A program made the position numbers and the translations under genes. From Apiospora phragmitis (taxonomy: Eukaryota > Ascomycota > Sordariomycetes > Amphisphaeriales > Apiosporaceae): a DNA stretch of 64,000 nt. The stretch is from the NCBI GenBank assembly GCA_038363925.1, contig JAQQWL010000004.1, positions 248,001-312,000 on the forward strand. The letters are read 5' to 3'. A model generated the notes under the pieces. The model made no database searches. It was not told the origin of the DNA and saw only the letters and a list, made by a program, of their open reading frames with translations. Of the stretch, positions 1 through 10,063 are shown piece by piece. Position 1 is the stretch's first letter. Every line of letters starts with the position of its first letter.

Positions 1-1410
1 AAGGAAGATGGGAGATGCATGCTTACCAACAAGAGTGGAATGAAACGAGGGGGGGTTGGGCGAAGGACCGAGCACAGTGGCTTCCGGAAAGATTGGGGGT
101 AGAAGCATCGGCAGGATGCACATCATTTATTATGAGTCTCTGACGTTGCCCGATCCTGGGCACCGACTGGTCAGCTCTGTTAGATGTTTCGGCCTTCTCG
201 GTCTTGGCAAGACAATCGTACCGTTCCGGTAAAAAACCCCATTGAGTATTAAATGCAGTAGCTTTAAGCAGACAGTACCGAGGCTGCCGTGCCGCAATTG
301 TTTTTAGCCGCAATTGTTTTTATGATATGATCGACCTAGACTCGTGCACTCCTACAATACAATTCCACCGATCGGCTCGACAGGGGTCAATCCTGCCCCA
401 TTATCTCAGGGAACCGGGGCTATAGTACATATTCGTCCACGGCCACACGCCGTTGAACATTCAAGCGGGTCATACTCCGGACAATGTTAAACTTTATAGA
501 ATAGACGAATCCCCTCTACGGGTTGCAACGCCGGGAGGCGTCATATTGGCAAGACAAAGACGGGCCAAACCGTTGCAAGATATGCGTAGTAGCCCCTTTA
601 CCTGATTCTCCTCGCCGAGCGTATCGAATTGATTGTAGATAGTACTTTGTTAGTAGGTCTATAAGAGCTGAGATGGCCCCCCACGATCGTGTGCCCCATC
701 AAGATCGTCTCATTGCAGAGAAGGTCAGCAGCCAAGAGAGCCATTGCACACGAGCTTTCTCGGGATACCATCAAAGCTACGGGCCTTGGGCTGATGGGTG
801 TCGTACGGTGGTTGTCTTTGCTCGGTTCATCACTTTGGCAACCCACTCCCACCTTCGACCGTTCGCCTTCGAGGATGGCTGGGTCTTGTGCTGCTATTCC
901 TGCTTCGTGGCTTTTGCTGTGCTGTATCTCCGTATCGTGCCGGCCTATTCAAGGGTAGTAGCCGTGGGAGAGGGCGACAATAAGATTCACGGTCCTCAAT
1001 ACATCTATCTACTTAGGTTTGCACGTGCCATTCCTTCGGTGAACTCTGATGATTTCCCTCATTTGAGAAAATGAATGAAAATTGCGGAGCCCCGGTTTCT
1101 CCGACACAACTTGGTTAGGTACTCGATGAAGAATCTCCGAAAGAAGTGTGTATCCATTACGCTAATTGTATTTGTATTTAAATAGTATTTCTCGTCTCGT
1201 AATCCTTTTGAAATATCTTTCCATACAATACACTGATGTGCTTCACAACCGGCCCCTGAATAATCTTACCCTGAATATTTCCCTCCGAATATCGACCCCC
1301 ACATAAAGTTTCTACCCAAGGATGGATTCGCAAGCCAGCCAGAATCTGGCACCACCCACCCCCATTACGAGGAGATAAGCCAACCATCATCGCCACCACC
1401 AGCCTCCGGG
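1..1410. other. No supported gene
   Basis: Only short overlapping open frames on both strands, none with a recognisable motif, signal peptide or plausible splice structure. Base composition is ordinary and nothing repetitive stands out. Confidence 0.5.
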
Positions 1411-1823
1411 GTGTTCTATGAAGAATTTCCTGGAGAATACATTGTGAACTTTCAATTCCATCCCGAGCCGACCAAAACGAAGGATCAACAGCCTTGGTTT
1501 GGTGATATGCGTATCAAGGCAATAAACATCGCCCAGATGATGAAAGAAGGATTCTTCATCAACGAGGAGAATATCATGGGGAGCAAGGTTACTTTTGGTA
1601 CACTGTAAACCTGACGTACTGTAACGTGGGTATGTGCGTGGCCTGGAACCCAGACCAAAGACCCATCTACCAATTCGACACAGAATACAGCGGCATCAAC
1701 GCTATCACGATGACATGCCACTCAAAGGGCTATGGCCGTGGCCGCGAGAGCCCGAGGAGGGCAAGGATAGAAAAGGCAAAGGAGATAGCTGAATTGCGGG
1801 CGAGCAATAGTGCTCTAGTGTAA
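1411..1823 (+). CDS. Possible small hypothetical protein, two pieces
   Basis: I do not recognise a family. Two adjacent plus-strand open segments (1411-1608 and 1626-1823) have protein-like composition: the first is rich in aromatic and charged residues (for example YEEFPGEYIVNFQFHPEP), the second contains AWNPDQRPIYQFDTEYSG. Only about 17 bases and a stop separate them, so they may be one gene broken by an indel or an unrecognised intron. The first segment stays open upstream of 1411, so the true start may lie further left. The second ends in a Lys/Arg/Glu-rich stretch. No signal peptide or membrane segment is visible. It could be chance open reading. Confidence 0.2.
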
Positions 1824-3126
1824 GGAAAATTGCTCGTTCACACCAAATTCATGGTTAATCATCTCTGTATCAACTTTGTTCGTAAATGCGCTGTCAGCAC
1901 CAGCTTATGCCGTACTGTACGGACGAGAAATTACATGGTGCCACTGGCATAATGTTTATTCCACTGGATATAATGCTTAAATACTTAAATGAACCGACCT
2001 GACGATCATGCATGGAAAGTATTATGCCAAAAGCAGCGTTCTCGCCATCAAGGTCATCCGATTCCGTAATTGCTCAATAAGGCCTGGAAACAAAACGTGC
2101 CGAAAAAGGGACATGCGGGCGAGAAAGAGTGGCATCGTGTTGATTATATACCAGTTGCGCTCCAAGAAGTATGGTTTTTCCCAAAAACAACCTTACAGCA
2201 ACTTTTTATTCTGATAAGAAAACAAAGTCGCCCCCAACAGCACTGGTAAGAATAAGAGCCGCTCCCAGGCTAATAATAATAGCCCACCTAAGGTGGACGG
2301 CATGTCACTGCAGCCACCCAACTACCTCCTGGCCTTGCTCCCCAGGCGCCCCCAGCCGGCTGTGTGCGAGGAACTTTGGCTCTCATAGCGGCATTTTGGC
2401 TGGATGAAGTCAGTAACAGGACTGGCGAACATTTGAAAGAGGCAACGCCTACTGAGTGACCAAGGCTGAGGGATTTAGGGTCGAGGCCGGAGACTGAGCG
2501 GCTCGAGGGGCGCTGTTCTCTTCATCTTACTCAAGACCGAAGGTATTGTGATACGTAATACGTGTTTTCACAGTACCGGTGGTGTGGTCTGGAGTGTATT
2601 GGTTATGTTCGTACGAGTATCGTGTGCTAGTGGTGTGTCTGAGTTCGAGTAGGCGCAGCCTGTGAATGTTGAAATCTTCCAAGTCTCTTCTATTTCTATC
2701 TTTCTCTCTGGCTCTCCATCTCTCTACTCAATGCCTGGGGAGTTTGGCTAGTAGGGAGTCGGGCTGTTGGCGTCAGGCTATAGAGAGACACCAAGTTAGT
2801 ATGTATATTGGATAATGGGTCTGCATGTGCAGGCGTTGATGAGACGCTGAGAAGAAGGCAAATATCGGTGGAAGAGACGATAGTGTTGGTGGAAGAGAGG
2901 ATATTGTCAGTAGCAATGTGATGGGCGTGGAAAGAGCCGTGTTGTTGGGAAGGTGAGTGTCGGCATATGGTAAAGGGATGCAGACCTTACTCCAAGATAT
3001 GGATAATTAAGGTAAAAAATGCAATTACTATGGAGTCGGCAGCCATTTTGGTAATTGTATTATAAGTGAATGTGGTGTCGTAGTGATGGTAGTGAATGTG
3101 GTTGGTAATTGGTTGAGTAATATGTC
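1824..3126. other. No supported gene
   Basis: No coding signal. The stretch 2860-2950 has loosely repeated GTTGGTGGAAGAGA-type motifs, and the purine-rich tract continues into the repeat at 3127-3300. Confidence 0.5.
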
Positions 3127-3300
3127 GGACTTGGTCCAAACGAGTGTCTTTGATGATGTTGAGAGAGAGGAGAGGGAGCGAGGAAAACATGATGGATTGA
3201 AATGATGTTTGGACTTGGTCCAAAATGAGGGTTTGATGATGATTGATGGTGATGATAATGATGAGAGAGAAGAGAGGAAACGAGGGAGAACATTTGATGG
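3127..3300. repeat. Degenerate two-copy tandem repeat
   Basis: GGACTTGGTCCAAA occurs at 3127 and again at 3211, an 84-base offset. In both places it is followed by TTGATGATG, a GAGAGAGGAGAGG-type purine tract and an AACAT..GATGG ending. The second copy is slightly longer because of extra GATGAT units. This reads as a diverged duplication in non-coding purine-rich DNA. Open frames on the minus strand here (His/Ser-rich) are by-products of the repeat. Confidence 0.6.
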
Positions 3301-3888
3301 TTGATCTTTGAGGTACCTTACACGATGAACACCTTGTCCATGGGCAGGAGTTCCATACCCGCCCCTTGCACACGCTTGCCCGGCTCCTTCCTGACTTATC
3401 TTACAAGAAGAAGCAGTGTACAGAGGAAGACCAGAGTGATTTGCCTTCTAATACACAGCGTGGTGTCCCTTCTCCAGGTCAATTCGTTATGGGGATGATT
3501 ACTGGGACTCAATCTGGCAGGTCCGCAGTCTACCTACCTCTTATCTGAGCAGGCCGCACCTTATAAGTGGCATTTGCGTGATCCGGGGCTAGGCATGCAT
3601 GTGGCAGGTGCCATCCCTACCTCATTGGGAATACGTCAGAAGTCTGATCTGATAACCGCTGTGACCTCCAAACTGCAACCAAAGCCAATATGACGCAATG
3701 GCAGCAACTCCCTTCCCCAGCAATTCCAGAGGCAGATTCTCTCAACCAGTTCCGTCATTGGTTATTTGACCTGGTTCGCAACGGAACTTGCGCCGTTGTC
3801 GAGCAAGGATGCCTTGTGGTAGCAGGTTCAACCGCGTCCCTGGCTCCTTAGGCTTTGTTTCCGGACCTTGCTGACTGATTATGGAATC
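3301..3888. other. 3' flank of the NO VEIN-like gene, no gene seen
   Basis: No protein-like open frame. It lies just beyond the stop codon of the minus-strand C-terminal fragment that ends at 3889, so it probably holds that gene's old 3' untranslated region. Confidence 0.4.
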
Positions 3889-6800
3889 CTACACCGGGGT
3901 GATTGCCCACGAATCCGGCGTGACCAGCAATCTTTCCTCGTTCTTCAAAGCAAACGGATCAACGTAGACCGCTAATCCCGTCGGGTCGCTGCACAGGTTG
4001 AACACTCTGAACACGACATATACCTGCTCGGATCGGTCCCCGTAGTCTCCGTGTTACACATCGTCTTCATCTGCCCGCAAAGTTGATTTTAGTAGAGACC
4101 CAAGAGCCTCGGCATATAGATGTTCCCGATCGACTTACCCTTGTGTACTGTTTCTTGCTTATCATAAAGGGCTTCCGGCACTCGCACGGGGTCGTCTTGA
4201 CCTCAATGTAGTATTCGGGCCTCGCTGAGCTCCACCGGTCTCCGTCCAGGTAACCCTTGTCGATGAGAAGCTGGGTCAGTACACCGGCAAGTCTCGGTAC
4301 ACGATATCCGCCGTCTCCATACCAAGCCAACGAATAAGGTCGCTGTACTCGGGTGTGCTCTCGCGTGGTGGCGAAAAGTGCTCTGCCAGCAATCACGACT
4401 GAAATCTGGCAGAGGCGAAGTGAGGTTTGAAAGAAGTTCGAATACCTAGACAGTACTTGGTTAGTGAGTTTTGACATACAGTGATGGTAAGAATCAATAC
4501 ATAAAGCTCCCCGGCTGCTCCGATCCCGTCGCGTTCTAGGCTACGGTATGGACGAGGATGGGAATAGGCGGTGCTTGGGCTATCCCTGGGAGGCAGTTGG
4601 TCTCGCCTCGCCGCTTCGACGACTTTTTGGAGCAATCTGGAATATTGACCATCAATGTTGATATGAGCAAGACCACGGGCCAGATCTTCAATGTACGCCG
4701 GGACTCGCGGGCCTCGTTTTCATTATCCAGTGTCGGCTCCGTGACTTCGGTCACTCTCTGACGGACAAGCGTCGGTTGCCCATATCGACCCACTCGAAGA
4801 AAGAGCGCAGCTCATGGGTCTTTTCGAAGGTGAAGTCCAACAGCTGTGCCTTGTCCTGAAACGCCGTGCCAAAGGCTTTGCGATCGACAATTGCAAAGTC
4901 GGCGGAGGCGCTACAGAGCTGCGTTTGCCCCCCAGGAATCCGGACTGGGAACACGTTGCTGTCAAGAATTAAACGGGGATCTAGAGCATGATCTTTCTTC
5001 TTCGCGAGCAAAGCGCTGAAGTGCAGCAAAGTTTGCTTCATTTCGGCGGCATTAGAGTTGCCTGATGACCCTTTTACCATCAAGTCTTTGTACAGCATGT
5101 CCAGCATGAGGACAGGAACACCCAGAAAATGCATGAAGAATTCTGCATGGTTTGGGTAGATATGGGAGAGTCTGGCTTTGCCGGTGATGGGCGTGGGACT
5201 TGACCATACGCACCCAGATACTGTATGCCACTCATCAACCGTGTCCGGAACGTGGATTATGGCCTCTTTGGTGAAATCCTTGCTATGCTTGTGTAAGAGA
5301 CCGAGGAATCTGAATATTTGGGGAGAGGGGGATGGGGGGGGGGGCACCTACCGTAGTTCCTCACTATCAGGTGGCTCCATTTTGAGCTGGATTCGTGCCA
5401 GATTGTCGTACAGTGAAGACATAGTTGAATGTCTCCGGATCCGCAAGCCTTTTCAGGCATCGGAATTCTTCAATGAAGTGTCGCCAGCCCAGCTCTTTGA
5501 CTCCGAGGGTATCGCAAATGAAGGGCTTCAGAGCAGCCTCCAATCCCTTATCAGCCGCAAAGAGGGACCGGAAAGCTGGTTCGACTCCATGGAACGAAGT
5601 CATCTCTGCTGGACAATCCCAAAGACAGTTGTTGATCTCGAACCATGTGGCGGTCTTAGGATCCTTGTTTAATAAGAGTAATTGAGCGTTCTCTCCAGAT
5701 AAAGTAGTCGCCGAAGATCTGATAGGTAAGCATAGGTGTAACAAGGGATACAAAAGGAAGCATACCGGACTTCCAGTCTCGCCGCCTGGAGATCATTCGA
5801 AACGATCGATTTGGAATATATGATTCTGTAAATATCATACACTCTAGATGGATTGGACATAGCATCACTTCTTTCTTCCTCATCGCGGGTGATGCGTCGT
5901 AACACATCCAGGTAAAATCCCAAGTTTTCTTCACACCAACACCGAACTCTGTGGCAAGAAAGCCCCAATCTTTCATAGTGACGGGTGTTTCGGTCTCCGT
6001 GCCACGCAAGTTGAGTAAAGGGAAGCACCTTGAGTTGGGTAAGAACCTGGCAACGAGTGTTAGTAGTTTGGCAAGGGCAGATATGTCTCCCATAGAGCCC
6101 TACATCTAGCATTTCGCTTGTTAGTACTCTTGAAATCGCGGATTTTCTTCCGTACTGATGGATTGCACTCCACAACTTCGGATACCTCGTCCCAATAGTG
6201 ATGCAATACTCCGATGAACTCCTCTGGGCGATACAGCATTATGTAGTAGAACGCATGTGTTAATGAGCCGTCCCTGGTCAACTGTAGACGGGATCGTATT
6301 CTGAGGGTATTATTCAGCCACTCGCGGAAGCCGTCATGGAGGCTCTTATTGATGACCGGCGGAGCTAGATATATCGGATGGAGGGAAGTCGAGTGGCAAA
6401 CCAGGCGCCGCCCGCAGGCGTCTTGGTCCTTCGGGAAACTTGTTACTGGGACCATACTTCCAATCATCTCTGTGATAGACAGTTTAGCGGAATGGGAGGC
6501 CAATATCCGCTTCTCTGTCAGAATCATTATGTCGTGCAAACATCCATTCGGGCTCGGACACCAGTTCATGTGTCCGGTAGAGGAACGTCAAATGGGCTCT
6601 GGAGGCAGTCAGCCCACCCTCGCCAGTGTGGCTCAAGTAGCTAGGCAGCTTCTCAGAGTCGTTATAAATCCCTCGAATCGACTCTCGTATGTGCTCTACA
6701 GAACGCCTCCGTGGCGCCAAGATGTCTATAAAGACTTGCACAAGCTGAGTTTCGAGCTGCCGCCTGGTCAATGACACGATACGGAAGATCTGCAGGGATG

Positions 6801-7931
6801 TCGACGCCATTGATAGGAAACAATAAGGGTACCAGGACTTCATCTGGGGACCTCGCGGCCACCCATATGCCGTCAGTTAATGGGATTATCTCAAGGGTAT
6901 CCAGTATCCCGCAATGATCGCTTTCTTCGCCCTCTGTCTCCAGGGACAGGCGAATCAACATGTTGGCTGCAGCTGCGTGCCATTCCTCATTGGTCGTGCT
7001 GGATTTCACTCGTGAATCCGAGTTGTTGATGTCTGCCCTTAATCGTACAAGGATGTCCGTATAGCAAACGTCTTTCAAGCCATAGTCACGGAGCAGGACC
7101 AAGTCCCTCCAATACTTGTTTCCGAAACCATCGTTTTTCCGCGGAAGATATTGCATCCACCGATAGGGCACATGTTTCTAGAGTTCCCTAAAGCCACGGA
7201 CAGTTCCTGTGGAACATGGCCACGGAGAGCTAGGTTTCTTGCAGATGCCGTGACAATATCTTCTCGATTTGCCTGGGTAACAAAATCCGCATGGATTATG
7301 AACTGCGAATTTTTAGTTCACCTGGGAAGTAATCAAACCGCGTATTTTGCGTTTACCTTGAAGCCAACCTCTCTGATCGGTAGAAAAGCGAAGACTTGCT
7401 GCGTCTTGATGATTGTAATTTGTCCCTTCATCGGAAATGCGAACACCATCTCAGACTGGATGCTTGCTTGCGCAGATTCTAAACCTGGCACGAAAATCTG
7501 ATTTTGTGGAGGGATGTTTTCCACTTGATGCTTTGCAACGAAGTATTGGGATCTTCTGATCCCATTGTTGACCTTCCGTCTTGAATACACCTTGCACGTG
7601 AAGCCGCGTGCGTGCGTTTTGGAGTGCTCGGTGCTAGACGTGACCAGATCTTGTTCGACACAGGAGTACATGTTGATGTTCTTGATATGCCTAAGGAACA
7701 AGAGCTGGGTACCACGAACTCGTCGAATTCCTGCTGTATTGATTGTCGGATGTTTTTGGTTGTGGATGCGCCGTTCCCGTCGTTCAAAAACAACTTGATT
7801 CTGGTAATCCCACCAGGTAGGTCGGAGTCCATATCCTTCCACTCTGGTATGATCATGTTCGCGGCATCGTCACCATGTTTGTAGCTGAACGAGAAGGAGA
7901 AATGGCCTGACATGATGTGCACTTTGTCCCA
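3889..7931 (-). pseudogene. NO VEIN/sacsin-like protein, middle and C-terminal part
   Basis: This is the bulk of a large GHKL-ATPase protein of the plant NO VEIN / fungal sacsin-like type, lacking its ATPase start. Reading down the minus strand, the order matches the family. First comes the segment after the ATP lid (HIMSGHFSFSFSYKHGD, then MIIPEWKDMDSDLPGGITRI). Then VFAFLPIREVGFK is followed, after an intron, by FIIHADFVTQANREDIV. Next are PYRWMQYLPRKN, several helical segments to about 4750, and the NO VEIN C-terminal domain (GAAGELYVL near 4500; LLIDKGYLD and YYIEVKTT near 4190-4270). A last exon ends at TAG 3889-3891. GE..L, a preceding acidic region and IEVKTT fit a PD-(D/E)XK nuclease-like fold. 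Many short introns are likely. Several frame changes (around 7710 and 4750, for example) have no obvious splice site, so it is probably inactive. Function of fungal members is unknown. Confidence 0.75.
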
Positions 7932-8364
7932 GTTCGTCCCGCTCAGCCCGTCCAGCAAGGTTCAAACCTCCAAACCTCTACGCCAACATTATGCATATTG
8001 ATACAGCTGGTTGCCAGTTGTCCTGCAGCCTGCATATGTGGTGAAACCCAAGCCCCGCGAATATCATTACCAATTGGTGTTTAGGCATTCTGCCAATGAA
8101 TCGACACCCAGCTGAACAAAGCCCCGCAGCAAACCTTGTAACTTCCCCCTTCCCCTTTCGGTGGTTTCTGGCTATCAGGCTCCATGAAAGGTTTTATGAA
8201 TTGCATCGATACTAAACAAAGAGCTCCAATATCATTCCGGAGTTCCTGTGCAGATACCACATACCAAAGCGACCCGGCCTTTGAATTGGAAATAGACATT
8301 GCGACAAACGTCCTTCACAACTACTGATCGATTGCAGGTTCGGCTCAGCTAATACCCTAGGAAT
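7932..8364. other. Displaced 5' flank of the NO VEIN-like gene
   Basis: Lies between the two head-to-head gene fragments. If the segment 7932-8863 was inverted, this is the gene's original upstream and 5' untranslated DNA, now facing away from the C-terminal part. A minus-strand open frame at 8081-8299 has no recognisable motif and is not called. Confidence 0.4.
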
Positions 8365-8863
8365 ATGGAATTGAAGCCACCAGCATCACAGGAGGAAGCT
8401 AGGGAGCTTATAAGGGAGATCAGAGATACAAATGGAGCCTTTAACTTCGATGAAATAGTTGAGCCAAAGCTCCAGGCGTTCGTACAAGCCAGTAAAGAAA
8501 GGCTCAGCGCAATGCTTCAACGGCAAGCCACTGTCTTCTATTCCACCACGATAGCTTTCGGTATCGTACTAATTAGAAGCATCTAGAACGGCCATTGACA
8601 TCTATAGCAATGATGTACGTTTCGTATCTGAGCTGCTACAAAACGCCGATGACAACCAATACACGCGAGCTCAAGAGCGGGAAGAGTCTCCCAGAATATC
8701 TTTCCATGTCGGGACTTGTCATATCCTCGTCGAATATAACAAAGACGGATTCACCAAAGAGAACGTGAGAGCAATCTGCGATGTGCATCAAAGCTCCAAG
8801 CTCGGGAGCGAGGGAGCTATAGGCGAAAAGGGGATCAGATTCAAGTCGGTCTTCAAGGTCGCT
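8365..8863 (+). pseudogene. NO VEIN/sacsin-like protein, N-terminal GHKL-ATPase fragment
   Basis: Starts at ATG 8365 with a charged helical segment (EEARELIREIRDTNGAFNF). After a frame change or intron near 8560-8590 comes the GHKL ATP-binding core: N-box SELLQNADDNQY (about 8622-8660), a strand ending YNKDGFTKENVRAICDV, and the lid motif GEKGIRFKSVFKVA ending near 8863. The canonical lid has Gly where this copy has Arg (KGIR). Family similarity stops after FKVAYTLHI, and the DNA beyond reads as unrelated. The matching next segment is found on the opposite strand at 7931, which points to a rearrangement. It could also be the start of a second paralogous copy. On its own this fragment cannot make a full protein. 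Confidence 0.7.
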
Positions 8864-9121
8864 TACACACTACACATTTGGAAAGAGCAGTACAAATCTC
8901 CGGGCAAGGAGGAAGTGCATTGCCTGCCTTGTCTGCCTCGGCCAACGGAACCTTCACCCCTTTTTACGCACAGTGACAACCGCAGATGTCAATTGGTGTG
9001 TCTTGGCCTCCCACAACCTCTATACCCATACACTCAGGGGCCCACAGGCAGTAATTAAGAAAGTCTTAAAGCCATCCCATCCTCGCGAAGATCTACACGC
9101 AATGCAGCTATCATCGACTTC

Positions 9122-10063
9122 TCATTTCGCCCAAAACTCAAACCACCGCACCGCCTGGATAAACGCCGTCTCCATCGCGAAGCGCTGCTGCGGATCCGAT
9201 ACATTGGCCCGCACGCCGAACCCGTGCATCGCCCCGCCGTACAAGTCCACCTGCCACGGCCCCGTCGCGTTGCTAGCCAGCAGGTCCTCCATCCGCCGCC
9301 GCTTCGCCGCGGGGTTCAGCTCGTCGTTCTGGCCCTGCGCGACCGACGCCGGCCGCGCGATGGCCCCGATCTCCTCGTCGGTCCAGCCGCTCGGGTGCGC
9401 CGCGAACGCCGCATCAACCAAGCCTGCGAACCGCTCGCCCGGCGTGACGCTGCTGCCCGCGAACCGCAGCGCGTACCGCCCCCGTAGCAGTACCCGGCCA
9501 CGGCGACACGGCGGGCGCCGCAGACGTCGCGTAGGTAGCGCACGCCTTTCGCGACGAGGGGGTCGGCGACGTCGGGCCCGTGGGCCTCGAGGAAGCGCGT
9601 CTGGTTGAAGCCGGGCGCGTTCATGTGTAGGGGCGAGGGCGCGCCGTCGAACAGGTCCGGCGCCACGGTGAAGTAGCCGGCGCGGCCGAAGGCGTCGGCC
9701 AGCCGCTTGTTCTCGGGGGAGGTGAGGCCGTAGATGTCTGTTAGGAACAGCACGGCGGTGCCGGTGGCGGTGGAGTTCTCATTGCCGGTGTAGTACATGG
9801 TCACTGGGAATCTTGTTAGCCGGGACGGCAACCGTTTCATTTGATGGAACTGGATTAGTCTGGCAGAGATCTTCGACGATTGGAGTGTAGAAAAGTGCTC
9901 ATTTACCGTTCTCGAAGACCTCCGTTTTCCCGACCGGGTCTCCCGTGTTTACAAGTGCCGACACATCTGCGACCGGGCATTGTTCAGTGGCCTTGTAGCT
10001 TTTGCTTGCTGTCGCGATACCGACTAACACCCAAAAGGGGACTGCGAGCGAGAAATAATGCAT
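9122..10063 (-). CDS. Secreted dienelactone hydrolase-family protein
   Basis: An alpha/beta hydrolase of the dienelactone hydrolase type, expected to act on ester or lactone bonds outside the cell or in the secretory route. The ATG at 10061-10063 gives a clean signal peptide (MHYFSLAVPFWVLVGIATA) and a mature start with CPVADVSALV. An upstream in-frame ATG is possible but spoils the signal. An intron lies near 9800-9895 (donor GTAAAT); I could not fix its acceptor. The body shows AVLFLTDIYGL, APDLFDG, the nucleophile loop GYCYGG (Cys), the Asp loop GQNDELNP and the His loop AMHGFGVR, so all three triad residues are present. The frame breaks right after the nucleophile at a GGGGGCGG run (about 9488); one extra base would join the two halves. 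This is an assembly error or a very recent mutation. Confidence 0.8.

Noticed and set aside
673..1074. 133-residue plus-strand frame at the left end
   Set aside because: Overlaps frames on both strands, no motif, no signal peptide, unusual composition.
2987..3373. His/Ser-rich minus-strand frames
   Set aside because: They follow from GATGAT and GAGAGA repeats read on the opposite strand.
8081..8299. 72-residue minus-strand frame inside the displaced segment
   Set aside because: No family motif; it lies where the NO VEIN-like gene's upstream DNA is expected.
8973..9608. 211-residue plus-strand frame over the DLH gene
   Set aside because: Arg/Pro/Ser-rich shadow of the GC-rich minus-strand hydrolase exon.
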